From Dastarcus helophoroides (lineage: Eukaryota; Arthropoda; Insecta; Coleoptera; Bothrideridae), in contig CM053327.1 of assembly GCA_028583605.1 (NCBI GenBank), positions 1,426,001 to 1,490,000 of the forward strand: 64,000 nucleotides of DNA. The letters are read 5' to 3'. Under the pieces are notes generated by a model. The model was not told where the DNA came from. It made no database searches and saw nothing but the letters and a program-made list of their open reading frames with translations. Shown piece by piece: positions 1-13,978 of this stretch. Every line of letters starts with the position of its first letter. Position 1 is the stretch's first letter. Both the position numbers and the translations under genes were made by a program.

Positions 1-1010
1 AATCTAGGCTGGCTATAAAAAATTTTGATTTTTTTGACAATTTCAACTTTTCTAGAAAGTCGACATTAAAAAAAAGATTTGAAGTGGATTAATATTTTTA
101 AAAGTCGAAATTTTTAGAAAATCCTAATTTCTGAAAAAGTAAATTTTTAGTGTCAGATCTACACAAACGTCGAATTTTCCAAAGTCAGAATAAACAAAAC
201 TATGAATTTTCAACAACAAAGACCATTTTAAATAAGGTCAACAATTTTCACAAATATTTCAAACATTTTAAAATATTAAAACTTTACAAAAATTCAAAAT
301 TTTGAGATTAGGAACAGATATTGAAAAAGAGATTTAAAATTTCAAAAAGGAGTTAAAGTTTCCAATAAATTTAAATTTCCAAAAAGAAAAATTTTCAATA
401 TATTCAGAATTTTAAAAAATTTTGAATTTTTTGAAAATTTTGAAATTTTCAATACATTAACCCATCTAAAATTTTTGATTGTTTTTTAATGATTTTAAAT
501 TTTTTCCAAAATTTGGAAATTATGGAAATGAGAATTTTTTAACAAACGTCGATATTCGATTTTTATTGAAAATTTTTTCAACATTTTATATTTTGTAAAT
601 ATTTCAAACATTACAAAAATTCAAAATTTTAAATTTTGAAAATTTAAACTTTCACAATTTGTCTTTCTTAAAAATCCCTACTTATTTGTTAAACGATTAA
701 TTTTCAAAACTTCAATTTTTTCGAAAATATTCGACGGCATTTTTTCAAAATTTCAAATTTTTCTCAAAAATTTAGCATATATTTGTAAATTTGATTTTTC
801 TGTAACACCTTTTTTGATAACTTTCAACTCTTTTCAAAATGATCTTTTTTCATAATTTTGGCGATATATCTGGAAGCTATGACTTTTATATGAAAATGAC
901 TTATTTAAAAAAATCTACTTTTTTAAAAAATTTCGACCTTTTTGAAAAGAATATTAATTATTGAACATTTTATTATTAAAAATTTTCCTTTTCGGAAAGT
1001 TCAAATTTAT
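1..1010. repeat. Degenerate AT-rich short-unit repeat block, mixed polarity
   Basis: The stretch is built from recurring words such as GAAATTTT, AAAGTCGAAA and TTTTGAAAA at irregular spacings of about 20 nt. The first half is A-rich on the plus strand and the second half (from about 480) T-rich, so two oppositely oriented blocks abut. I see no gene in it. Confidence 0.8.
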
Positions 1011-1168
1011 TGAAATACAAATTTGGTCCCCTGAAACCAAGAAAAATTAAAAAACACAAGAAAGGTTGCTCTAAAGCGTTTTGATAGGCCAAGCTATCAT
1101 CTTAAGAGAGATACTTATTTGTATTTCAATTTTTGAAGATAACCAAGGACCAGTCTGTTCCACCAAAA
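1011..1168. mobile_element. Relic of the hammerhead-like inverted-repeat family (copy 1)
   Basis: The segment shares CCTGAAACCAAGAAA, TTAAAAAACACAA, GGTTGCTCTAA and GCCAAGCTATCATCTT with the copies near 21.6 kb and 46.4 kb, then the tail GGACCAGTCTGTTCCACC shared with the copies near 21.8 kb and 54.0 kb. Only one arm is present, so the second arm has been lost. The structured core reads on the minus strand and is mutated: the first loop is CTTAAGA and the GAAA is AAAA. Confidence 0.75.
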
Positions 1169-1179
1169 TTAATGGCTTC

Positions 1180-2200
1180 AAAATTAATGAAAACTTTACC
1201 GAAATTTTAAATCTGTTTTTGTATATTTGGTTTTAATCTTAAAGTTTTGAATTTGTGTAAAATTTCGATATTTTAAAATGTTCGACTTATTTGTGGAAAT
1301 TTTTAACTTTTTTAAATCCTCCTTCTTACTGAAAATTAATAGTTTTTTTTAATTTCGAGTTTCAAGTTCTATATTTTTGTAAATGTGTCATTAAAAATTG
1401 ACATTTTGAGAAATTGGATATTTTAAATATTTTTAATTTTTAATTGAAATTGTAAAAAGAAATCAAAATTTTTCATAGCCAGCCAAGATTTATATTGCAA
1501 AATGAAAATTTCGAGAAAGATAAATTTTGAAAAATTTGAAAATGTCAAAAATAGCAAAATTTACAAAGATCGAAAATTTTGAAAAATTATAATTTTTAGA
1601 TTGAGATAAAATTTCGAAATTTTTAAAAATAATAAAGAGTTTAAAATAGGTGGAAATTTTAAAATTTCCGAGGTGAAATCTTTAAAAAAAATAAAAATAC
1701 AAATATTGAAATTTTCAAAAAATAGTCGAATTCTGCAAAGAAGGCCCAAATTTGCAAACGAGACAAAAGTATTAAACAGTAGATATTCTCACAAAAAGTC
1801 GAAATATTTTGTAACTGGTAGAAATTTTCAAAAATAAATTATAAGACTTTAAGATAAACACAGAAATGTTGAAAAAGTCACTTTCCCAAACAATACTCAC
1901 TTGTTGAAGTAAATGTTTTTAAAAAAATGAAGATTTAGAAAATACCTAGATTTTGAAAAAAAGTTGGTAAAATTATCAGAAAATCTATTTTGCTTAAGTT
2001 GATATCTTCGAAAAATTTGGATTCCTCGAAAAAAGAATCCCAAATTTTTAAAAACAACGTTTCGAGAAAATGTTGAAATTCTGAAAAAGAATTGAACTTG
2101 TCAAAAAGGTTGGTTTTTAAAAAATGTAGAAATTTTGAAAAAAGCCAAAACGGTCGACAGAAGTCAAAATTTTCAAATGGAATCGAAATTTTCATACTTC
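1180..2200. repeat. Degenerate AT-rich short-unit repeat block
   Basis: Same class as the block at the start of the window. It is T-rich on the plus strand to about 1470, then A-rich (GTCGAAATTTTGAAAAA-like units). Frames of 60-90 codons here give Phe/Leu/Ile/Lys/Asn-only peptides typical of the repeat and not of genes. Confidence 0.8.
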
Positions 2201-2369
2201 CACTCCCTTCCTAATCAAGCATTTGCAGACAAAAAAAATTACCAATTATGTGAAAAACAATTTGGTTCTTTACAGATACAATCGGTTAATTTTAGGCCAC
2301 AAATGATGTTAGTTTCATATAAAATGAATAATATTTTACTCAAAAATTAGAAGTTAATAAACAGATGAA

Positions 2370-2760
2370 GCAAAGTGTGATTCTGAGTTGGACTGGACTC
2401 AATTTAACAAGGAGATAAGGAAACATGTACACTGGAGGACGCTGTAGATTCTAACGGACCCGTCTACTTTTAAATTGACAACAAAGCAACCGAAGCTCGT
2501 TATCGCAGGCTTGTCAAGTCGCTACTTGCAGTTGCACATCGCATCTGCAATTGTTTCTCGAACGATTCAGACGTCGTAGGGAAAAACAATGACAAAACGA
2601 ACGACCGAGGGCAGGCGGCGTCAATTCTTGAGGGAACTATTTACGTCCACTTCCGGTCCTTGTCTCGGCCCTCTGGAGGTCTGGCCGACTTATCGCAAAC
2701 TTGGAAAATTGAGAAGGGAAATTAATTCGTGTAATGTTTTAAACACCATGAAATGAGACT
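2370..2760 (+). other. GC-richer unique island with a 55-codon open frame
   Basis: Base composition rises sharply against the flanking AT repeats. An ATG frame at 2589-2756 (plus) gives a 55-residue basic peptide starting MTKRTTEGRRRQFLREL, with an in-frame TAG 12 nt upstream of the ATG. I do not recognise the product. It could be an exon fragment, a promoter-proximal island or part of an older mobile element. Confidence 0.3.
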
Positions 2761-3006
2761 TTTAAGGGAACCTCATAAAAAAAGTAACTTTAGCTATAAC
2801 TTGCTTCATTGGATTAACCTTTTTATTTTGTTTATCTAGCGTCAAGATTTTAAGGGCGATCGTTTGATTTCAGGGAATTTATTGTGCAGAACACGGAAGT
2901 GTTCCGTAACAGCCCCAAAGATTTAGGATATATTAAAACTACCAGATTAGTTGCAGAGTTTATTTCAAAACGTATACCAGATCGTCTTTTTGGAATCATT
3001 CCTAAT
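2761..3006. other. Intergenic, nothing recognised
   Basis: Moderately AT-rich unique sequence between the GC island and the foldback element. No gene or clear repeat is visible. Confidence 0.5.
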
Positions 3007-3767
3007 AGTACAGTCACTTGGGCAAAAAATAGGGCTCAACTTCAGAATAAGAGATAGAAAGCTGGAAACTCGTATACACCCTCCTTTTGACGTTCTAAAA
3101 GTTGTCTCAAAAGTCTCATAAAATCTCGTGTCTGCGTCGTAAGTTATTTAAAGTCAAAAGTCACAAAAATTGGTTTTTCACGATTACCTCGGTTTATATT
3201 GTTCCACTGATTTTAACATGTATAATAGAAAATGTAGGGCTTGAAATTAGCGACAACTTTTGTTTTAAACATCTTCCATACGCTCAACCGTTTTTGAAAT
3301 AAAGGACAGCCCTGAACCACATATACTTTAATACAAGGTCAATTAAACAAATTATTCTTTGTTAATGATATTTTTGATTCCAAGACTTTATTCGAGGTAT
3401 TATTCACAGACATTCATGGTTGACGTTAGATTACAGTATGTACAGCTGAACGCTGCGCGTTCTCTGCACTCTGTCCCAAAAACGGTTGGGAGAAGAAAAA
3501 TTGTTCGAAATAAAATTTGGCGCTTTACTATTTTTATATTAAATGACACATCACAGCATCTACCAAAACTGAGATAATTGCGAAAAACTGATGTTTGTTT
3601 TCTTCGATCTTAAATAATTTACGATGCAGGAACGAAATTGTGTGAGACTTTTGAGACAAATTTTAGAACGCAAAAATGAAGGTTTGTATGAATTTTCAAC
3701 TTATCATCTCTTTTTCTGAGGAGAAATCCCTAATACGACTCGACCATATAGTCACTTAGGCAAAAAA
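3007..3767. mobile_element. Foldback (long inverted-repeat) element
   Basis: Arms of about 300 bp face each other at about 3031-3330 and 3425-3731. Paired landmarks are GTCTCAAAAGTCTCA near 3108 against TGAGACTTTTGAGAC near 3640, and CTCAACCGTTTTTG near 3283 against CAAAAACGGTTGGG near 3478. The arms are diverged, so this is an old copy. An 18-nt direct repeat, AGTCACTT(G/A)GGCAAAAAA, lies on each side (3012-3029 and 3750-3767). It may be a long target duplication or part of the element. The reading frames inside (3102-3302, 3359-3577) are not gene-like. Confidence 0.75.
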
Positions 3768-3769
3768 AA

Positions 3770-6020
3770 TGTATATACTTTTTCGGGAACTGAATAATTT
3801 TGCAAACTATCGAAGTTAAAACAATTTTAAGTTTAGAGAATAGAAAAATTTTGAAAAATATACAGACAAAATTTTCGTAGACAGTTATTAAAGGACAACA
3901 TTTTTGGGAAATAGAAAAAATTTCATAATTTTTAAATAAAAGTCAAGAGTTTGGAAAAATATAAATATTTTGAAAAGTTAACATTTTCAAATCATTCGTA
4001 AATTTGAAAAAAATACGATATTTTCATTACAATCCACAAATGCAAAAGGTAAATTAAAAATTTTAAAATAGTCAAAACTTTAAAAAAAGATTGAAACTAA
4101 AGAAAAATGAAAAATTTTTAAGCAAGTTTTTAAATTTTCGAAAAGTCCAAATATTAAAAAAAACTCAATGTTATGAGAAAAGTCAATTTTTTTTATTAAA
4201 ACTCGAAATCTTAAATGGTATAACTTTCAAAAACAGTTGAACATTTTTTTAAACTCAAAATTGTTAATTGAAAATATTCATAAAAAATTAAAGATTTTGA
4301 AAACAAGTCGAAATTTAAATAACATGTCTGACATTTTGAAAAAAGCCCAATTTTAACGAAAATTGTTAAATCTTTAGAAAAATTTGAAAATTTGCATAAT
4401 AGTAAACAAATAAAAAAAAATCGAAATTTCAAAGAAAGTAGAATTTTCCCAAAATAATTAAAAGTTTGCAAAAAAGTCAAAGTTTTGAAGAACAATGAAG
4501 TTTTTAACAAAACTCTAATTATTCAAATAAGTTGAAATTTTGAATAATAGTCAATATTTTTTAGATAAAAGTCGAAGTTTAAGGGTCGAAAGAAACAAGG
4601 TAAGAATTTTGAAAAAAGTGAAATATTTAGAAAAATGCAAAATTTTCCAAAAATGTGATACGAAATCTTTGTCAGAGAATATTCAAAAAGAAGCTGAGAT
4701 GTTTAAGTTAAATAGAAATTTTGGAAAAGTTGACAATTTTAAAAATTTTTAAACCTAGTGAAACTTTCAAATATATTCGTATTTTTAAAAATGAAGTTTT
4801 TAAAATCCAAATTTTTGATAGTAGGAATTATTTAAAAAGACTAAACAAATTTAAAACAAAAATTGAAAAATCTTCAAAATTTCAAAAAATACTGAAAAAG
4901 TATGAATATTGAAAAAAGCAGAGACTATCAAACGGAAGCTAACATTTTGGAACCCTTTTTCCAAAAAGTTGAGATTTTTTATTGGAATGTAAAAAAAATG
5001 AAATATTTAAAACAAAATATCGAAGTTTTAAAATAATTCCAAGATATTTTTTTCAAAATTCGTAGAAAAATTTGACACTTTGTAAAATAGTCCTTAATAT
5101 CATACAAGTCGATATTTTAAAAAAATGTTCCAGTTTAAAAAATTCGAAATTCTCCAAAATAATTGAAAATTTATATAAAATTAAATAAAAATTTGAAAAA
5201 CAAACTTCAAAATTTAATTAGGTTGAAAAGAGTAAACATATTAAAAAACGAAATTTTTTGAAAAAATTTAAATCCTGAAAAGTCGAATTTTCAAAACATA
5301 CAAATTTTCGGAAAAATCAAAACTTAAAGCAACCGAAAATTACAAAAAAACTAAAAAAATTTTGAAAAACTTGAAATTTTGAGATAAAGACAAATGTTTT
5401 TAGGAAAGCCCTATTTCTGAAACCAAACCGAAATTTAGGTCTGCATTTTGAAATAAAGTTAAATTTAAAAAAAAATCCAACCGTTAAAAATTTGACCCTA
5501 ACAAAATATTTCGTTGTCGAGATTTCGAAGAAATTTAAAATTTTTAAAACCAAAATTTTAAAAAAAGTGGAAATTGTCAGGAAGATTAAAACACTTCACA
5601 AAAGTTAAAATGTTGAAAAAACCTGAAATTTAAAATATATCGAAATTTTGGATAAAGGGGGAATTTTGAAAACATTTTGAAATAGCCGAAATTTTAAAAA
5701 TAATTTTCACCTTATTTAAAATTTTGATTATATTATATTTTGTTATTGATAAAATAGTCGAAATTTAGAATTACAATCGAAATTGTGAAATAAATTTAAC
5801 CATTTAAAATACTCGACATTTTCAAAAAATTCGTAATTTTAAAAAACTTGAAATTTTAAACATTGATCAAAATTTTCCGAACCAAATTTTTCAAAATTCG
5901 GAGTCCCAAAAACAAAGTCGAAATTTTGGAAAAGACGAAAATTTTGAACAAGTAAAATTTTGGAAACAAATAAATTAAAAAGGCGGAAATTAAAAAAAAT
6001 CATAATTTTGGAAACATTTC
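3770..6020. repeat. Degenerate AT-rich short-unit repeat block, A-rich on plus
   Basis: Long run of units resembling AAAGTCGAAATTTTGAAAA. Several 60-100 codon frames on both strands are low-complexity and unsupported. I see no gene. Confidence 0.85.
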
Positions 6021-6029
6021 GAAATTAAA

Positions 6030-6230
6030 CAGAATCCATTTAATTAACATGATGAGGAAGGTACTGACCGTGACAATAGCAGGTAGGTATGGGTAACATT
6101 TAAGCTAATTTTTTCTATATATATTTCGAAGCACTGACTGACAGCAATATACAACCTAAACGGGAGAGTCTAGAAGCATGAAATTTTACAAAGATATTCC
6201 CCGTAATACACTAAGAGCACTAAGATTTTT
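6030..6230. other. Short unique segment between AT-repeat blocks
   Basis: Sequence unlike the flanking repeats, including GCACTGACTGACAG (about 6130-6145) and CTAGAAGCATGAAATTTTAC (about 6170-6190). No open frame of note. It may be a remnant of another dispersed repeat. Confidence 0.4.
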
Positions 6231-8010
6231 AAAAATTCAACGGTCAACATTATCAGAAAAATGTCGAAGTATTCACAAAAAAGAAAAAAAAAAGAAAGAA
6301 AATAATTTGCAAAATATTTAAAGTTCAGAAAAAGGCCACAACTTCAAAAAAAGCCCAAATATTGATGGTGGAAGGTAGAAATTTTTAAAAAACACAAAAA
6401 TCTCAAAAAGATTTTAGAATTTCAAAAACTTGCAAATTTGAAAAAAAAAGATTTCTCCAACAAAGTAAAATTTGCTGAAAGAAAATAAGGATTCTCCAAA
6501 AAGACAAGTTAAAATTTCGAGAAATGTAAAAAATTAGAACAAAAATGGAAATTTTCAAAAAGTTATATTTCGAAAGAAGGTAAAAGTTTTCAAAAAAAAA
6601 AGTTTCAGCATAATTACATTTACGAAAGAAACCCAACATTTTGAAAAATTTGAAACTCTGAGATAAAAGCTTCGTGTTCAAAATTTTTACAAGAAATCGA
6701 TATTTTGAAAAGAGGAAAAAATTTTGTAAAAAATATCAAACTTCCGTAAAAAGATATAATTTCAAAAATAAAGTCAAATTTTTAACGATATAAGGTCGAA
6801 ATTTTCAAAAAAAGTAAATATTCTGAAAAAAGTTCGAAAATAATAAAAATATCAATATTTTGAGAAAAATTGAATTTTGCAAAAAAGTGAAAATTAAAAA
6901 CAAAATTAATTTTTTCAAATAAAAGTTAAGTTCACTGCAGAAAAGTTAAAACCTCCAGAAAGGGTCGAAAATATAAAAAAAAAATGTCGCACTTTTCAAA
7001 AAAGATCAAAACTTTGAGAAATTGTCAACAGTTGGATGAACGTATAAATCTAAAATAAACAGGGTAAAAGTCTTCAAAATTCAGATTTTTGACAGAAGCA
7101 AACTTATAGAAAATATTTTCATCAGATTCAGTATTCAGAAAATTAATCAGAATCCTAGAAAAAGGTGAAACTGAAAAAGTCTCGCGATTAATAAAATAAG
7201 TAAACATTAAAAAAAAGTGGAAGATAAACAAAATGAGAAATTTTGAATTTCGAAGTTTTTAAAATATAAAGGTAAAATGCCTAAAGAAAGTTGAAAAATA
7301 TTTGAGCATTTCTAATAAAAATTAAAGGGCAGTCTTTTGAAAAAAAGTCATCATTTATAAAAAATTAAAATTTTGGATAAAAGTCGAAATTTAAAAAAAA
7401 AAGTCGAATTAAAAAATCAAACATTTGAAAAAGTCGATGTTTACAAACGTTAAAACTTTCAAAAAAGTCAAATTTTCAAAAAATTTAAAACTTTTTGAAA
7501 TAATAGAATTTAAAAAGTCAGATTTTCAAACAAAAAAGTTAACATTATCAAAAATACGGCCAAACCTTTGAAAAAAGGCAAAATTTTTAAAGGACTTCAA
7601 AACCTTGAGATAAAGTGAAAATATTTTTAAAAATGTTGAATATTTCAAAGCAAATTTTTAAAGAAGTTGAAATTAAAAAAAAATATTTAGCAAGGACAAA
7701 AATTATAAAAAAAGTAAAAAGTTCAAAGAAATAAAAATATATTTAAAAAAAACTGAATTTTGAAGACTTTAGCGAAGTTGGAATTTTCAAGAGGAAAAAA
7801 TTTTAAAAAAAGTCGAAATTTTCAAAATCAATTCAATATTTCGAAAAAGAATCAAACTTTTAAGTCAAACGAGAAAACATCGACTTTGTGAAAAAGGTGG
7901 GTATTTTAAAATGTCGAAATTTTTGAAATATATCAAAATATTCAGAAACAATTAAATTTTGCAAAAATATCGAAATTTTGAAAAAGTGATCGAAGAATCC
8001 TTTCTTTTTT
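6231..8010. repeat. Degenerate AT-rich short-unit repeat block, A-rich on plus
   Basis: Same repeat class. Around 7370-7520 the unit GTCGAAA-TTTT-AAAAAA recurs about every 20 nt. No gene. Confidence 0.85.
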
Positions 8011-8234
8011 TCACGTAGACGAAGACGAGGGTATCAGCTAGTTTAATATAAAAGTTAAATCAAAAAAATTGAATTATTTTTATATTAATTCTAATAAATT
8101 TGTTCAACATAAATTTTAAACAAAATATTCAACATTTTTCTATATTATCTCCAATTTTTTCCATTTTTCTCTAGGTACAGATTTCTTTGGAAAATATAGT
8201 TTATTTTTCGCAGGCAGCAAATTTATTTCTTAAC

Positions 8235-8498
8235 TTAACTTCGAAATAATTCAAGTAAATACACTCCAGATAGTGGGGAAACAATGAAAATTTCGCGATT
8301 GTCCTCGAGGCAAGTGTTTCGTAATGCACGATGGATGAAGAATGTGAGGAAGCACGAGAGAGCCGCGAAGTATGTTCCCTGGCACGCCACCACGTTGCTG
8401 CAGAATTGATTTGTGCCAACCATTAACTTGACTAAAGTGCTCTTCTCTTCAGCCACCTTGAACACGCGACTAGTCAAATCGTCGAAACTGATGAGCAT
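8235..8498 (-). other. Possible exon or decayed coding fragment in a GC-richer island
   Basis: The island at about 8250-8600 is clearly less AT-rich than its flanks. Its minus strand holds an 87-codon frame starting MLISFDDLTSRVFKVAEEK and containing VKLMVGTNQFCSNVVACQG. The composition is protein-like, not repeat-like. A second minus frame (8201-8419) overlaps it, so the true frame is not certain. An in-frame stop lies just upstream of the ATG, so any gene would need splicing there. I do not recognise the family. Confidence 0.3.
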
Positions 8499-8609
8499 TG
8501 AATTAAATTTTCAGTCGGCACGCATCCGCTTCCGAATCGTTTTTTCCTCGAAGTCTACTAGTTCTGTCACATTTGCTGCTTTTCAGCTTAGTTCATTCTA
8601 AGATAATCA

Positions 8610-9410
8610 GTAATTTATCTAAAGTTGTAAATCAGTTTTCGACATTTGCATCATTAAAGTCGTCTTTTCTATTGTTTATTCTTTGGCGGAATAGGCCACT
8701 TAACGTTACTAAAATTAGTGTTTTCAAAACAATAAGGGCAATACTATGTTAATAATAATTAGAAGGGATATCTAGCTTTGACATAGAAATCCTCTGTGTG
8801 GGTGGACAACAGCAAGCCCGCGGCTATGTTGAATCCATTCCTATGCGTAAATGCACAAATACAGATTTTTGTTTTGAAATTTCAACTTCATTTTTCAGTT
8901 TTTTAATCACACTGGTCAACACTGATTTTGCCACATGAACTCTGGTAGGTAATTGTGCTTGAACTACCTACCCCCATCATGAAACCGTACTTATTCTTTT
9001 CCATCACCCCCAGTAATCTTGTGACAAGGTAGCATTTATATTTGGAAATTTAATCTTCCAAAAGCTATTCGTTTTTATTTAGGCCCATATATTATTTACA
9101 TCTTAAAAATTTTACCAGAAATAAAACATAATATCATGATCATATTAATTTTTTATTTCAAGTCTCATTACCATTAAACTTTGGATACATTTTGTGAATG
9201 GGAAACTAAGGATCCAAAAAAATCAGATTTAGGAAAAAGTTTGGTCTACACGTAGATCTTTAACTTGTAAATAGAAAACTGTAAAGCATTTACATTTGTA
9301 GCGCTATCTGGCATATTTCTACACCACTTCATATCAAAAATTTTCTCAAGGGAATGGCTCCCAATAAAAACGGATTTTTATATTTCAAAGAGAAACTTCC
9401 CAGAATGAGT
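8610..9410. other. Intergenic unique sequence
   Basis: No convincing gene or repeat is seen. The last 60 bases form the apparent start of a serine-only open frame that is really the microsatellite next door. Confidence 0.5.
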
Positions 9411-9413
9411 GAG

Positions 9414-10822
<1,409 letters not shown>

Positions 10823-10829
10823 CTGTTGT

Positions 10830-11900
10830 AGAACCTTAAATTTAAAAAATTAATAAAAGACTCGTGGCTTTAAGAAAAATCAAACATTTTGAAAAAATTA
10901 TCCTGAAGGTGCTTTAAGAATTTAATTGGAAATGTTTTGGATTCTTTTGTTAAAAAACTTTTATTGGAGTATAAAATTTTGGGATGCAATATGGGGATCA
11001 AGATTCATTTTTTAGACATACCTTTACTTTATTTCTACGAACTGGGGGCCTCTGCGGTGTTCTAAGTGATTAGAACTGGTAAAAGTTTTATGCGGATATT
11101 CCAATGATGGAAAAACTTGATCAAGGAAGATTAAATACAAGAGTGTTGACTGATTACCACTGCTTGATCAAGAGGCACCATTAAGAGCTAAATAATCTAC
11201 AAAAACAAAGTTTCTTATGTACATTTTTGACATTATATTTCTGCAGATCCATCATCTTTCAAACATTTAACAAACAAACGTCGTGAGTGATGAAAATTTT
11301 AAAACTACCTATTTTAAATGACAACAACCAGCACTATTAAAGAACACAAACATGGCAAAACTTCAATTTTGTTCACCAGTGTTATCATTGCCGTAGCTAA
11401 CTTTTAAAAGACCGTGTGCAAAATATTAGGTCGCGGCCCTAGAAATTAATTTAAATATTTGTAATGTACAAAAAGGTGTCAAAAAATAATTTTGTTTACC
11501 AAAAAGGAAAAACCGTCTCGCCTCCATTGTCTCTGTATTGATACTAAAAATTCCCGAAATACCTCAAAATAGTTGGATGAAAACTAAAACGTATCACCTC
11601 AATATGATCCATTCTAGAATTCACTACACCTCCAATAAAATACCAAATTTCGTTGAAAGTGAAAAAGTTGGGGTTAAAGTGGGGATGTTATGAGGCTCCG
11701 TAACCGTAACTAAAACTCTCGGATATCCGAAATAAAAAAAAATATCCGTATCTGTAACCGGAAACCAATGCAATATGGTTCGGATAATTTCGGATGTTAT
11801 TTGAAATAATTTTACTTATTCAAGTCAACGACTGTTTTTTTTTTTGGAGCCAAACTAGCTACTGTAGCCACTGTCACTACTTTCTTTAACGTATTAAATG
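10830..11900. other. Intergenic unique sequence with a CCGTAACC/TCCGAAA-rich patch
   Basis: No gene is seen. At about 11695-11800 there is a patch of repeated CCGTAAC, ATCCGAAA and GTAACCGGAAACC words. It recalls the CCGAAAACC family at 22.1, 24.7 and 43.9 kb, but is too diverged to call a copy. Confidence 0.5.
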
Positions 11901-13870
11901 AATCGACAAAAATGTCGGCATTTTTTGCAGAACTTCGACTTATTGTTATGAAAGTCTACTTAAAAATTCTTTTTTTTTTTTAATTTTGACTTTTTTAATA
12001 TTTTAACTGGTTTTAAAAGTTTCGATTTGTTTATCAATCGTTTCTAAAAAATCTACTATTTCGGAAATTTGAATTCTTTACAAATTTCGGCTTTTCAAAG
12101 TTTACAATTTTTCGAGAGTGCGGCATTTTTTCTAATTTAGAGTTTTCTAAATTTTCCTATTTTGCAAAATGTCGCCTTTTTTTCAAATTAAAAATTTTTT
12201 TAAAAATAACTTGTTCAAAATTTGATTTTTAAACATTTTGATTACTTTTTTAAATTCCAACTATTTCGAAATTACGATATTATAAAAAAAATTTCATTGT
12301 TTGCGACATTTTTTTGAGAAGTAGCTTTTCTTTAAAATTTGTATTTTGCAACTTTTTCAGTGTCAAATTCTTTTTTAAAATTTCAACCCATTTTGGAAAT
12401 CATAAATTTTTAAAATTTCGAACTTTTTTAGAAGTTTTAATTTTACTAATTTCTTTCTCTTCCTAACTTTTCAGCTATATAAACCAAAAATTAAAATTTT
12501 TAATAATTTTGGCTTTTCTTCAATATTCAAACCTTGAAAGTTTCACATTGTATTAAACATTTAACTGTTTGTTTTTTTTTAATATTTATTTTATTCAAAA
12601 TTTTGACTATTTTTTAAATTTAAGATGATTTTTAAAATTTCAACTTTTAAATATTTCATTTTTTTTTAAATTTTCCATTATTTAAAAATTATTCATTTTT
12701 TCAAATTTAGAAAATTTTACAAAATGTTGACTTATTCAATATTGTGACTTTTTTCAACATTTTAATTTTTTAAAACTTAACTTTTGTTTATTTTAAATTT
12801 CCATGAAAACTTCGAATTCTTAAGCTCCAAAAATGTCATGCCTTCTCTCAAAATTTCGACTTCACTTTAAAATGTAGACATTTGTAGCAAAAATTTGACT
12901 CATTTTCATTGTCGTTAATTTAAAAATTCCAAATTTTTTTACGAATGTTGACTTTTTCAAAATTTTTACTGGTTTTGAAAATTTCGACTCTTTTGTTTTA
13001 ATCCTTTCGAAAAATCAACTTTTTTGATAAATTCGATTCCTTCTAAATTTTGTCTTTTAAAAGTTAAGATTTTTTTTAAAGTGCAGCATTTTTTTTTTAA
13101 ATTTGGACTTTTGTAAATTTTCGTCGTTTTCAAAATGTCACCTTTTGCCCAATTTAAATTTTCTTGCTAATAAATTTTTTTTGTTCAAAATTTGATTTTT
13201 AAAAATTTTGACTACTTATTCAAAATTAGGATTCTATTTAAAAATTTCCATTGTTTGCGGTAATTTTTTTGAAAGGTAGCTTTTTTAAATTTTGTACTGT
13301 ATTTCGTGATTTTTTTAATATATTTTAATTTTTTTTTAATTCAGCATGTCGATGTTTTTCCAAAATTTCAATTTTGGAAAGCTTAACTTTTTAAATAGTT
13401 AGAAATTATTTAAAAACCTAATTTATTTAAACTTGTTTCTTTTTAAATTTTTAATTATCTTAAGCTTTAACTTATCAAAGTTTCGATTTTTTATTGAAAA
13501 TTTCAGTTGTTATGATAATTTTAACTTTACTTTAATATTAAGACTTCGAAATTTATGGATTTTATTAAAAATTTACCCGATTTTTTTTTATATCTTTACT
13601 GTTTTTAAAGTTTTGAGTATATTTAAAATTTTAGAATATTTTTTAAAATTTCAACATTTAAAAATCCCATTTTTTTTAGAAAATTTTTATTTTATTCAAA
13701 TTTACGAAATTTTAAAAAATTTTGACTTTTTCCAGTATTTTGATTTTCTTCAACTCTAACTTTTTTATTTTATCATTTTATCAAAATTTTGAGTTTAAAA
13801 TTTCAATTTTTTTTCAAAATTATGATTTCAAAATTTTCAATTTTTTCAAAACTGTAACCTTTTTAACTTT
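11900..13870. repeat. Degenerate AT-rich short-unit repeat block, T-rich on plus
   Basis: The same repeat class as the blocks at 4-8 kb, but in reverse orientation: units read TTTTTCAAAATTTCGAC on the plus strand. The 108-codon frame at 13433-13759 is Phe/Leu/Ile-only and is a repeat artefact. Confidence 0.85.
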
Positions 13871-13978
13871 TTAAAGTTTTGTTAAATATTGCCTGCTTGC
13901 AGAGACATCATTTTATAAAAAGGTTCTCTTTTTATTAAATTTTTCTGAAGAAACCACTTCAACGATATTGTTGAGAAT

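Noticed and set aside
6125..6195. GCACTGACTGACAG...AAGCATGAAATTTTAC resembling a widely dispersed sequence type
   Set aside because: Only a vague resemblance from memory, with no second copy in the window to define a family.
1..8010. Regular spacing of short AT units resembling a CRISPR or classic satellite array
   Set aside because: Units are too degenerate and spacing too irregular, there is no constant repeat/spacer structure, and the context is eukaryotic.
13433..13759. 108-codon plus-strand frame
   Set aside because: Same repeat artefact, with no motif or homology.
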